Positions 43,501 through 54,481 of a stretch of 64,000 nucleotides of DNA are shown here, in pieces (the first letter of the stretch is position 1; each line of letters opens with the position of its first letter). Made by a program: the position numbers and the translations under genes. The notes under the pieces are model-generated. The model was not told where the DNA came from. It worked only from the letters and a program-made list of their open reading frames with translations, and did not search any database. The stretch is from Adenanthera pavonina. Lineage: Eukaryota > Streptophyta > Magnoliopsida > Fabales > Fabaceae. The stretch is taken from assembly GCA_026686845.1 (NCBI GenBank), contig JAIVEN010000014.1, positions 35,362,001-35,426,000 on the forward strand, read 5' to 3'.

Positions 43501-45672
43501 TATTAAATCAACTGTTTTGATGATGCCAAATAACTGGAGCTTGGAAGGAAGATATCAAAGGAGTACAAGAGATCTCAAGTGAAGAAATCCAGGAAGAAAT
43601 GAGTACAAGATTAATTTGTAGGATTTCTCACAGTATTCAGAGAGTAAAAGGCTTTGATCCTGCACTTACTAGTTTTAAATAAGTGTTTTTCAACTATCCC
43701 ATGTTAACTTATGATAAATTTGAAAAATACTTACTGACAAACGAATTTTGAACTGTTAAACTTCATATGTTGTTTTGTAAATTCTAACTTTGATAACTGA
43801 AACTCAAAGTTACAGAGATATTGCCTCTGACAGACAAATTTCTGCCTGTTAAAATTTGAATTTTGAATCAAAGATAACTTGTAAAAAATGAAAAATTCGT
43901 TTGAAGTATGTCAAAGTTCATCTAAAATTAGAGTGTAAAAAGAGTTCTAAGTTAGTCCTTCTAACAGATGAACTTTAGTTTTGAAAATTCAAACTTTGAA
44001 ATGAAAATGTATAAGTCTGATTAAATGTCCCTCTAATAGATGAACTTTTACTTCGTAAATTTGAACTTTGGAATGAAAACATATACGTCTAATAAGAGGT
44101 TTCTCTAACTAATGAACTCTGAAAGCTCAAAATTTGAATTTCGAAAAGAAGAACTTTTGCATCATATCAAGTTGGTCACTAACAGACGAATTTTAGATCC
44201 TCAAAAATTGAATTTCAAATACAATGTAGCAATATGGAACAACTGTTCACTCTTATCAGAAACACTTTAAACTTGAAAATTCGTATGTTCTAACATGGAA
44301 AATATTTGTCAAGTTCAAAATTTGAATTTTACCTTTAAACAGACGAACTTTAAAGTTCAACATTAAAGTCTTTAACTTGTGGTCTTTGTGAAATTCGTCT
44401 GTTAACACCCTAAAATTTAAATTTTCGATGTCAGATGCATTAAATGCAGTTGGTGAACAACTAGTTTTGCAGAGTAACCATTGCGTAACATCTCTAACGG
44501 CTAGATTTTGTCTCTAACATATAGTTAAGACATAAATCTGTAAATAAAACTTCATTTGAAGTTATAGGTAACCATTTTACGTTGTATATACTGAAACTCT
44601 GCCAAAATCATTAACAAAGCCTTCTAGGGCCCGTTTGGATTTCAATTAGTTAGAAATGAGTTCTGGTAAAATTGATTTTGTAACGTAGTTATAATAAAAA
44701 TTGGTTTTGGACTAGTGTGTTTATGTTTGGATGATTTATTTAAAAATTGGTTTTGACAAAACTCATAATTTTCCTCTAAATTGAGTTTAAACTCTATCTT
44801 ATGGTTAATTTAATTTATTTGGACTAAAATTTAACCTACATTTATTTAATTGAGAACATAATATATCTGATATAACATTTTCTTGCAGGTCATGATTTAT
44901 AAAAATTAAAATTTTGAAGGGCAATTTTGGTTAATAAATAGGAAAAATTTTATGGAAATTTTATTTTCTCAAAACTTTTATTTTTTCTCATTTTTATTAG
45001 TATATTTTTATCTGACTTTAAAATAAATACAGATAGAATGGGAGAAGGAGAACAGAAAAGCAGGTCCGAAGCTGCTTCTATGTAAACCACGTTTTACTTG
45101 AAAAATCATTCTGCAACGGAAACTGGAAATTTTGCCAAACATCATGATATACAAATTAAACCAAGTTTTGGGTCAAAACTTGGTTTTAGTAGTACATCCA
45201 AACAGACCCCTACTCTTTCACACTTCATTTATTGCTCTTCAATTGTCAAACATATTCTATAGTAGAGAGTTTCTCTTGCTGTAAATAATCTTATCTTCAT
45301 CTGGAAGAAAGATTTTCTTATGAGGGGATTTCACAAGGGATTTGGAAAGGACTTAGCTAAAGAGCAGAGTGAGAATCTGTAAGCTCTTAGAATAGAGTAA
45401 AAGTTGTACTGTGGCATTGCAAAGAGCCCACCGAATTCTTGCAAGATAGTAGAAAATCTGAAGTGGTAGCTTGAAAACTGGACGTAGGTCAAGAGGAAGA
45501 GACCTAACTAGGATAAATCTCTGTGTCTTTCTTTCCTCTACCTTGCTTACTACTTTATTACATTCTGCACTCTGTTTTTCTACAACTTTTGCTTTCTCTA
45601 CTCTTTTATAATTTTGCAAAAAATTTTAAACTTCTCAATTCACTCCCTCTTAGGAAACCAACAGACCTAACA
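43501..45672 (+). repeat. 5' LTR of the Sirevirus
   Basis: Starts TATTAAATCAACTG and ends CAGACCTAACA. 2,172 bp including a nested MITE (44627-45209); net 1,586 bp against 1,580 bp for the 3' LTR. Carries many copies of the ACAGAxGAACTTT / AAAATTTGAATTT modules in its first 900 bp. The TATA-like zone is near 44530 (AATCTGTAAATAAAAC). Confidence 0.92.
44627..45209. mobile_element. Tourist/Harbinger-like MITE in the 5' LTR
   Basis: 583 bp, CTA duplication (44624-44626, 45210-45212). Left GGGCCCGTTTGGAT, right end reads GGGTCTGTTTGGAT on the other strand. The 3' LTR has the empty site (CCTTCTACTCTTTCAC at about 58208), so the MITE arrived after retrotransposon insertion. Confidence 0.9.
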
Positions 45673-45674
45673 AG

Positions 45675-45686
45675 TGGTATCAGACC
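45675..45686 (+). promoter_or_regulatory. Sirevirus primer-binding site
   Basis: TGGTATCAGACC, matching 10 of the 12 bases complementary to initiator tRNA-Met, two bases after the LTR end. Confidence 0.88.
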
Positions 45687-45727
45687 TTAGACTACTAAGT
45701 GAAGGATCTGACAATCCAACAGAACTA

Positions 45728-47440
45728 ATGGCTGGCTTTGGATAAAGTATTCTTCCTGAAGAAAACAACACAAATAGACTTCCTGGCTTTAGTGGAGAGT
45801 ATTATGGATACTAAAAGAGAAGAATGCAAATCTATCTTCAGCCTATTGATTTAGACATCTAATCAGTTATCCAAAAGGGGGATTTTGTCCTAGTGAAACT
45901 GTAGGATGATGGCAAATACAAACAAAAGCTAGAAGGGGAATGGAATAAAGAAGATAAGAGAAGAGTCCTGCTCAACTACAAAGTCAAATATTGCCTGGTC
46001 AGTGCACTCAATCAAGACAAATTCTACAGTGTGTCTCAATGCACTACAGCCAAAGGAATGTGGGGTACTCTAGAAATTGCCCACGAAGGAACTACTGGAG
46101 TAAGGGAGAACAAACTAAACTCCTATATTAGTAAATATGAAAGCTTCAGAATGATGGAAGGTGAAAGCATCAAAGAATTACAAAAGAGATTCACCCTTAT
46201 TGTGAATCAATTGAAAAGTCTTGGCAAGGATTACACACAGCTAGAGAAAGTCAAAAAAATTCTTAGAGCTCTTCTTCTGGAATGTCAACCAAAAGTAACA
46301 GCTATAGAAAAAGCTAGAGGAGAGTCAATGGCTTCAGTCACAGCTTTCTTCGGTAGCCTTGAAAAGTATGAGGGTAAGATGAAGGCTCTCAAAGAAGCTG
46401 GTCAAGATAAGAAGAAAAAAGGGTCTTGCATTAAAAGTTGCAAAAGAAAGAGAAGAATCTAATGATGAAGAAGAACTGGATGAAGAGACTCTGACTATGT
46501 TAGTCAGAAAATTTGGAAGGTTCTATAATAAGAAGAGAAATAAAAGATTTTTTAAGAAAGGAGTGGTTGTAAACAACAAGAAAGAAGGCAAAGAACCTGT
46601 CACCTGCTATGAATGCAAGAAACAAGAACACATCAAATGAGATTGTCTACAATTCCTGAAAAAGCAAGAAAAAGAAAAGAAAGCTGCTGACAAAGGTAAA
46701 AAGGAAAAGGTATACATCTCATCAATTTGGGGCAACAGCTTAGATGAAAAAGATGGATATGAAGAAGAAATTGCCAACATCTGCTTGATGGCACTTGCAT
46801 CTGAAGAAACTCCAAACCCATTTAACAGTGATCATGAAGATGAGGTAAATGATTCTGAACCCTCATATTCTGAACTGTTAGATGCATTTCATGATTTTCA
46901 TGATGAGTTTATTAAAACTGTAAAAGAATTAAAACTAGCTAAGAAGAAGATTAGCAAGTTAAAATCTGATTGCAAAATATCGGACACTACATCTCTACAT
47001 AGAACGGAATTTTTTTGTTGTTCATCATGCATTAAACTGAAGAAAAATGATGAATATCTTTTGAAAAGCATGGCTAAACTTACTAAAAGTAAAGATATGT
47101 TGTTAGCTTTATTAGGAAGTCAAAGAATTGCATAAGGAAAAGTTGGACTTGGCTATGATCCTTGTGCAGTCAAAGAAAAGAATAAAAAGAAGAAATAAAA
47201 TTTATATGAGACATTTTGTGCATGCTGAGGGACATAAGAAGAAAAGTTACAACTCTAAATCCATTGAATCTTATGTCTAACCAAAATATGTAAAATAAAA
47301 ATATTATCTATATTGCTTTCTCCCTGCATTACAATATAGCAGTTCCTTTATCACTTGCCACTTCTGTAACAAGAAAGGACATGTTTCTAATTCATGTTTG
47401 TTAAAGAAAAATGGACTTCACAGGAAGGTAGAATGGGTTC
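45728..47440 (+). pseudogene. Sirevirus gag
   Basis: Begins MAGFG at 45728, followed by an in-frame TAA; several more stops occur in the first 100 codons. The best open part is 46031-46462 in the same frame (STAKGMWGTLEIAHEGT-like UBN2/gag core, MEGESIKELQKRFTLIVNQL). There are two CCHC zinc knuckles: CYECKKQEHIK-stop-DC at about 46605 (a TGA replaces one residue) and CHFCNKKGHVSNSC at 47356. Capsid/nucleocapsid protein by family; not translatable as a whole. Confidence 0.8.
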
Positions 47441-47568
47441 CCAAAGGTACATCTGTATCTAGGAAAAATGCCACTGATTGAAAAGGACCCAAGTAGATTT
47501 TAGGTACCTAAAAAGAAAAGCTGAACTTTGTTTTGTAGGTTTGACTTAGAGCTAGCATAAGTAACAAA

Positions 47569-47838
47569 TGGTATATGGATAGTGCTTGCTTAAAACATAT
47601 GACTTGTGATAAGGAGAAGTTCATTACCCTTAGAGACAAGAAAGGAGGAAAGGTGACCTTTGGAGGGCACCAATATGGCAAAATAATTGGCATTGGAATT
47701 GTATGCAAGAATCCTGAAAGATCTATAGAAGAGGTGCTGTTTGTAGTTGGACTCAACCACAACCTAGTGAGTGTAAGTCAGACAAGTGACAAAGGAAACA
47801 GGGTACTGTTTGACTCAAAATTCTACCTGGTCATCTAA
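47569..47838 (+). pseudogene. Sirevirus protease segment
   Basis: WYMDSACLKHMTCDKEKF is the copia aspartic protease active-site region. The usual D-S-G is D-S-A here. It continues through GKVTFGG, GKIIGIG, VLFVVGLNHNLVSVSQ and RVLFDSKFYLVI, then a stop. It is about 88 codons and out of register with gag. A broken fragment of the polyprotein. Confidence 0.8.
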
Positions 47839-47939
47839 AAAAGTGATCGTAAAGTAATTCTCAAGGCTCAAAGGGATGGTAACTGCTATACTATTGATCT
47901 TGTTGAGCTTCCCACTTTAGATTCTATGTATTTAATTAG

Positions 47940-49085
47940 TAAAGATAATGATAGTTGGTTGTGGCATAGAAGACTGGTACATGTTAACATGAACCAACAA
48001 ACAAAATTGATTAAGAATGATTTAGTCACTAGTTTACCAAAAATTTCTTTTGAATTGGATAAAGAATGTGATGCATGCCTCAAAGGGAAATAAACTAAAT
48101 CATCATTCAAATCTAAAAATGTAATCACCACATCTAAACCACTGCAATTATTGCATATAGATTTGATAGGACTATCTAGAGTGAAAAGCATTGGTGGAAA
48201 CCTATATGTGCTTGTGATTATAGATGATCACTCTAGATTTACCTAGACTTTATTCCTTTCTTCTAAGAATGAAACATTTGATGCATTTGTAACCTTGACT
48301 AAGAAAGTGTAAAATGAGAAAAGTATTTCCATTGTGTCTATCAGGTATGATCATGGAGGAGAATTCAAAAAATCAAGCTTTTTGGAGTACTATGAAGAGC
48401 ATGGAATCGATCACTACTTCTCAGCACCAAGAACTCCTCAGCAAAATGGAGTAATAGAGAAGAAAAATAGAACAATTGGAGAAATGGCCAGAGCAATGCT
48501 GAATAAAAAGGACTTCCTCAAGTTTTCTAGGCTGATGCAGTAAACACAGTAAGCTACATCATTAATAGAGCATACATCAGACCAATTCTGGGGAAGACAC
48601 CTTATGAGCTATACAAAGGAAGGAAGTCAAACCTCTCACACTTGCATGTGTTTGGATGCAAATACTTTATCCACAATAATGGAAAAGAAAATCTGGGTAA
48701 GTTTGATGCCAAGTCAGATAAAGGTATATTCCTTGACTACTCAAGTAGAAGTAAAGCTTATAGGGTTTTCAATAAAAAGACTAGAGTTATAGAAGAATCT
48801 ATGCATGTTGTCTTTATTGAAAATGAAACTGTTTCCAAGCAAATCATTGATAAATATAATCTTATTTATATATCTAAGAACTTGAATTTTTCTGGAGAAG
48901 ATAAAATTGAAGCTCCCAAAATATATGAATCTACTAATGTAGAGGAAGATATTCAGGAAAAAGATATTGAATACGAAAACAATGAAGAAATTTTTCAAGA
49001 ACTCCCTAGAGCTTGGAAATATCAAAGGAGTCACCCAGTTCATCAAGTGATTGGGGGTGTTCAAGAGAATGTTAAAACCAGATGA
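47940..49085 (+). pseudogene. Sirevirus integrase
   Basis: GAG-pre-integrase zinc-binding part (LWHRRLVHVNMNQ with H's, then CDACLKGK, a TAA stop, and on), then the rve core with all three catalytic acidic residues still visible: D in LLHIDLIG (about 48160), D in RYDHGGEF (about 48348), E in QQNGVIEKKNRT (about 48445). TAG/TAA interruptions lie between them. The C-terminal region (HVFGCKYFIHN, KSDKGIFLDYSS, KAYRVFNKKT) follows in another frame to 49085. Inactive. Confidence 0.82.
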
Positions 49086-49138
49086 CAACTTAGGGATCAA
49101 ATAAACAATGGTTCATTTATTTCTCAAATTGAACCTAA

Positions 49139-49540
49139 GGGCTCGTTTGGTTTGTTTACAGCCCTCCATGTAAAGGTAATAGGCTTCACATCACTTGAGT
49201 TTTGAGCGTTTGGTTAGACATTTCACATGTGATCTGAGTTACTTAGGTGATCCTGTAAAGGTGATCCGGATTACATAACATTTTGCATGTGAAAGTCTTT
49301 ATATAGGTGTAATGAGATGCAAAAAGACATTAACACCCTTATAAAAATAAATGTTAACAAATTCACTTCTAGGGCTAAGGGCAATAAGGTTATTTCACGT
49401 CTATTCCTATTTTTTTAATATAAAAAATTAATATCATTACATCATGATTTATATCATACCAAACAAACTCACATATAATCACTATCCCATCACATTATAT
49501 TACATTACATTACCCTCGTGTAATTAAACCAAACGGGCCC
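49139..49540. mobile_element. Tourist/Harbinger-like MITE in pol
   Basis: 402 bp with perfect TAA duplication (49136-49138 and 49541-49543). Termini GGGCTCGTTTGGTTT and its partner GGGCCCGTTTGGTTT on the other strand. It separates the integrase and reverse transcriptase segments. Confidence 0.92.
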
Positions 49541-49559
49541 TAAGTGTGCTGAAAAATCC

Positions 49560-50996
49560 TTAATTGATAAATATTGGATACTAGCCATGCAAGATGAATT
49601 TAATCAATTTGGGATTTAGTGCTTAGACCCAAAGATCACCCAATTATTGGAACTAAGTGGGTATTTAGAAATAAATTTGATGAATCAGGAACAATTATTA
49701 GAAACAAAGCTAGCTTAGAAACAATTATCAAGAAGAAGGCATAGATTATGAGGAAACTTTTGCTTCAGTTGCAAGATTGGAAGCAATAAGAATCCTCTTA
49801 GTCTATGCATACATGAAAGACATAATGCTATATTAAATGGATGTAAAGAGTGCTTTTCTTAATGGATATATCATGGAAGAAGTTTATATTGATCAACCTC
49901 CACGTTTTGAGGATTTAACAAAGCCAAACCATGTTTATAAACTAAAGAAAGCTCTTTATGGCTTAAAACAAGTTCCCTAAGCTTGGTATGAAAGGCTAAG
50001 TAATTTTCTGACTGAAAAGGGATTTAATAGAGGAAACGTAAATACAACACTATTTACTAAGAAAGAAAATTAAAACTTATTGTTCAAATTTATGTTGATG
50101 ATATTATATTTGGTGCTACTAATGAATCTCTTTGCAAGAATTTCTCTAAGCTAATGCAGAGTGAATTTGAAATGTCAATGATGGGTGAGCTTGACTTCTT
50201 TCTTGGACTGCAAATTAAGCAATGTGATGATGGTATCTTCCTCAATCAATCAAAATATCTGAAGGAGTTGCTAAAAAAGTTTGGAATGGAAAACGCCAAA
50301 TCAATGGGGACTCCTATGGCTACTACAACAAAACTTGACATGGATGAGGGAGGAAAGCCCTTTGACATAACTCGGTGTAGGAGAATGATTGGCTCCTTGC
50401 TATATCTAATAGCTAGTAGACTTGATATTATGTTCAGTGTCTATATTTGTGCAAGGTTCCAATCTTGTCCCAAAGAGTTTTATGCAATAGCTATGAAAAG
50501 AATATTCAGATACCTAATTGGAACATCACATATGAGACTTTGGTATCCAAAAGGCAATGGAGAAGTGCTCACGGGATATACTGATGCTGACTTTGCTGAA
50601 TCCAAAACTAACAGAAAAAGCATAAGTGGAACATGCCAGTTTCTTGGTGGATCCCTAGTTTCATGGTTTAGTAAGAAGCAGAACAGTGTGGCTCTCTCTA
50701 CAGTAGAAACTGAATATGCTGCAGCTGGCAGCTATTGTGCTCAAGTCCTTTGGATGAAGCAGCAACTTGAAGATCTTGAGATTAAGATGAAGGAGATACC
50801 AATAAAATGTGATAATCAAAGTGCTATCAACATCACAAAGAATCCAGTCCTGTACTTAAGGACAAAGCACATTGAAGTAAGACATCACTTCATAAAGGAT
50901 CATGTTTTGAAAGGAGACATCAAATTGGAATACATCCCTACTAAAGATCAAATTGTAGACATTTTAACTAAACCACTTGTAGAAGTTAGACACTAA
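49560..50996 (+). pseudogene. Sirevirus reverse transcriptase and RNase H
   Basis: The N-terminal RT half (49560-50090) is broken by several stops. The YVDD catalytic box is at 50091-50102. From 50154 a 280-codon frame is open to the TAA at 50994: GELDFFLGLQI, KSMGTPM, MIGSLLYL, then RNase H with GYTDADFAESKTNRKSISG, a VETEYAAAG glutamate and CDNQSAINI, ending DILTKPL. It is the best-preserved part of pol. RNase H catalytic D-E-D residues are all present. Confidence 0.9.
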
Positions 50997-52030
50997 CAAA
51001 TCAGAAGAGAATTAGAAATGGTAAATCCCAATGAATTGTAAGCAAGCCTCTAACTAAATCTATTTATATTTTCTGATATTAAATTAATACTAACTTTAGC
51101 ATTGGAGTGTGTTTAAGATGTTTTGCAAGTACTCCTTATGAGTTTAGATGATAGCAAATCAGTTTACTGGAGTTAATCAGATCTGTACAATCAAACGATG
51201 CTGAAGGAAAGCTAAAAATTTGGACTTTTAGGCCATATTTGTAAGTTTAGAAATCAGAAATTCAGATTTTTTATGTTATTAGATGAATTTTCATGTTAAA
51301 ATGCGTTTTTAAATGAACTGGTATGCTCAACATTCAAACTTAGGTACTTATTAGACGAATTTCGGTAACTTCTACATTGATACAGTACTTTCATATCCCT
51401 CAAAATTCGTCAGTTGGCTAATGTAAATTTGAATTTTAGAAATACAATGTGAATGTTGACCTTGCTCAAAATGCTCTCTGTGTGAATTTCCATACCTCAA
51501 AATACAAATTTTATAGACTCTTTACAAAATTTTGAAATTCAAATTTTTGAATCACTAAATTTGTCTATTGAAGCATACTTTCATGTCAAGTCTCTGTAAG
51601 ATGAACTTTCATAAATAAAATTCATCTGTTGCTTTTCTCATTCTCTGATTGCTTATTGTGTGATTTCTCTAAATTCAAACTTTGATGATTCAAAGTTCGT
51701 ATGTTGCTATTTGTTCCTTGAACTTAGCTTTTGTCAGATGAACTTCATGAAGAAAATTCGTCTGTCAAAAAGCCTTGTTGTGTTGGTTAAGTAGTAACTG
51801 CTCAAAATTTGAATTTTGACCCCTCAAAATTCGTCTGTTGAATAGTTACATAAGTTAAAATGAAGGGTCTCACTCTGAACAGACACAACCCTATTCATCT
51901 CTCTTCCAAGTCTATTTGCCTCCTCTCTTAATTTCTCATCAATTTCATTCACAAACCTTCATTCCCACCATTCAAACTTCATTTCGCACCTTATAAACCC
52001 ATTCCGTACATCTTTCTGCAACATTCATTC
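50997..52030 (+). repeat. Pol-env spacer with inverted LTR-type modules
   Basis: No coding signal. From about 51250 to 51850 it carries repeated AAAATTCGTCTGTTG / AAATTTGAATTT / GATGAACTTTCAT motifs. These are the LTR modules (CAGACGAATTTT) mostly in reverse orientation. A leader-like region with CCTCTCTTAATTTCTC follows up to the ATG of the envelope-like frame. Confidence 0.6.
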
Positions 52031-54249
52031 ATGAGAATGACAAGGGTTAAGAATCCAGAAGTTAGCAAAGGAGAGTTCAAACCAAAGAGAGCAGTTAAAT
52101 CTCAGTATGCCTCTAAGGGAGGTTAGACCCAAAAAAGGAAAGGTGAATCCAGCAAGGAAACTTCATCCAAAAAGCAGAAAATCACTCCCAAAGTAGATTG
52201 GAAGAAACTTGTACCTACTGCCCCTGTTGCTCCTGCTTCTTCTTCTTCTTCTTCTTCTTCTTCTTCTTCTAGTACTGAATCAGAGGAATACCAGTTAATC
52301 ATGAAGCCATTATGGAGCAATGCTCATATACTGGAAAAGTACACCACCAAGTTCATCAGTAAGAAGATAATTAAACCTCACTGTACAAATATGGAAGAAT
52401 TCCTTATTTCCAACAATTTTGATACTAGGCTATGGATGATAAAATATAAGGAACTTGTTGGAAATTAAGGAAAGATATGATGATGAGGTTATCAAACATA
52501 GTATGCTGCTCTGATGTACAACAACAAAAAGAAGAAATGAGAGGTGGATCTGAGGTCTAGAACTATCTGGTTGTTTGATGAGACCTTTAATAAAGTACTG
52601 GAAATCCCTGTGCAACATGGCCTGAAGATTGACATCACTACCTCAAGGTACATGGATGAAGATGAAACTACAGATGAGGAAGGTGGTTCTTTCTTGAATT
52701 ATAAGAAAGTATAGTACTAAATGCCATGTTCAGAGGGTGAGAGAATAGGCCTCCTCTAAGTTTGCTGAAGCTCTCTAATCTTAGTGCTTAAGTCAAGATC
52801 CTACACTACATTATGTCTAGGATCATATTCAACAAAGGAGGAAGTTTTAATTTGATCACAAGGGCTGAAACACATGTGACGACTACATTAATGTATGGCA
52901 AGCTGATTAATATGGGCCATATCATCTTTCGACGCATGATTAAAGCAAGAGATTAGAGAAGAGATTCCACTTTGCCCTTTTCCTCCATCATCTCCAGAAT
53001 ACTTCAGTATGCCAGAATTCAACACCTCGAGAAAAGGAAAGGCAAGCCCATTGAAGTCTTCAAAGAGGAAGAATTGCAAAGGAAGAGAATTGAGAGAAAA
53101 GATGGCAAGTGGATTGGAAAAGAAGCTGGGAAGTCAAAAGACCTGTTCTTTGAGGAAGGTGGTTCACAACAACAAGCAGGAAATTCTGAGGCTGCTCCAC
53201 CCTCACAGCCCTCACCTCAGCCATCTCAGCCTATTTCTCCTCCATCATAGCCCACTCAGACACTTCTGCCATCCACTCCCTCCACATGGGCAAAGTCAAC
53301 CAAGATGACTAAGTTCTATGACAGCCTGTCTGCATTCATGCTGAGCATTAAAGATGAGCAAAATGTCAAGTTTGCTTACCTACAAGATCAGATATTTCAA
53401 TTGGGCAAGAACATGAAAGTGGTTGTTGATGCGTATGAGGACATCAGAAATGCTATTCCCTCTACATCAGCTCCACCTCAGCCAGGACCCTCTGAGCCTA
53501 CCAAGTCTCCTACTCTTGAACCTCTAAGCCCATTCAAGCTAGCCTCTTCTGAGCCTGATGATAATGATCACGTTGCTACAGAGGCAGCTGGAACTTTGGC
53601 CACTTCACTGGCCTCCAGTAATGAGACAAGTCCTAGTCCACCCTTGGACTATGGCATGGAAGAAGAGGCTCCTCAAGAAGCAAGTTCCCATGAGCCTATT
53701 GTAGAAGATGCTTAGGAGCCAATTATGTCACCTCAAGAATCTGAGCAAATGAAAAAGCTTGTAGCATCCATCACCTTTGCTCCTATTATTCAAGCTGCTC
53801 TGAATAAGGAGAAAAGCCTTGTACCTTACATGGATATTCCAGTTGTTGCCCATGTTGCCATGTTACAAGCTCAAAAATAAAGGCTTGATGAAATGTTTCC
53901 TCCTCTTATTCCTTAACCTTTACCTTTTTCTGCATATGGCCTCACGAAGGAGCAAAGAGCTCAACTGGATCTTTCTAGGAGGGAAATGCAAGAGCTTCTT
54001 GATGTCTTTGATGATGAAGAAGGGAGCTCTAAAGCCTCTATACCTCTTCCTCAGATTAATCCTGATCTGCATTTTGCCCTTGTTCCTCTTCATGCAATTT
54101 CAGTGTCACAGATACCTCCTCCTGCTATACATGCTCAAGTCTCTGATGATGCCAAAAAGGGGGAGAAGAAATCTGAGCAAACTGGGAAGATTGCTGCAAG
54201 ACATTCTAGCAAGACCTACAGCAAGAAATCCAAGCCCAAAAAGAAATGA
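52031..54249 (+). pseudogene. Sirevirus envelope-like ORF, decayed
   Basis: The third ORF diagnostic of Sireviruses. From the ATG at 52031 the N-terminus is basic (MRMTRVKNPEVSKGEFKPKR), then a stop. A serine run encoded by (TTC/TCT)n at 52237-52269 is next, then a conserved globular part (YQLIMKPLWSNAHILEKYTT) broken by stops. 53305-53715 is an open frame: a predicted coiled-coil (FAYLQDQIFQLGKNMK) and a Pro/Ser/Glu-rich stretch, ending in TAG. The same frame continues with two more stops through EQRAQLDLSRREMQELLDVF to a Lys-rich tail at 54249. No obvious membrane span was seen. Its function in the family is unproven. Confidence 0.75.
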
Positions 54250-54481
54250 TTAGATCTTAGGATTGCTTGGTTTTACTTATACTGCTTGTTTATGTTTGTT
54301 GTATCTCTTGTAATGAAATGACATTTTTAACTTGAAATACTGTGTTTGCAATGTCATATTATGATACTAAACCTTTGATAAATTAATTCAATGAGATTCT
54401 CTATTTTCCTTCTGATCTGTTGTATATGTTGCACTTATCTTTGAACTTTAATACATATGTTGAGAGGCGGCTCTTAGAAGC

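Noticed and set aside
48741..49100. 119-codon minus-strand frame opposite integrase
   Set aside because: Antisense shadow of the integrase C-terminal region, no independent similarity.
53009..53308. Proline/histidine-rich frame and the frame at 53819-54253 as separate genes
   Set aside because: Both overlap the envelope-like ORF in other registers and lose family similarity. Treated as shadows.
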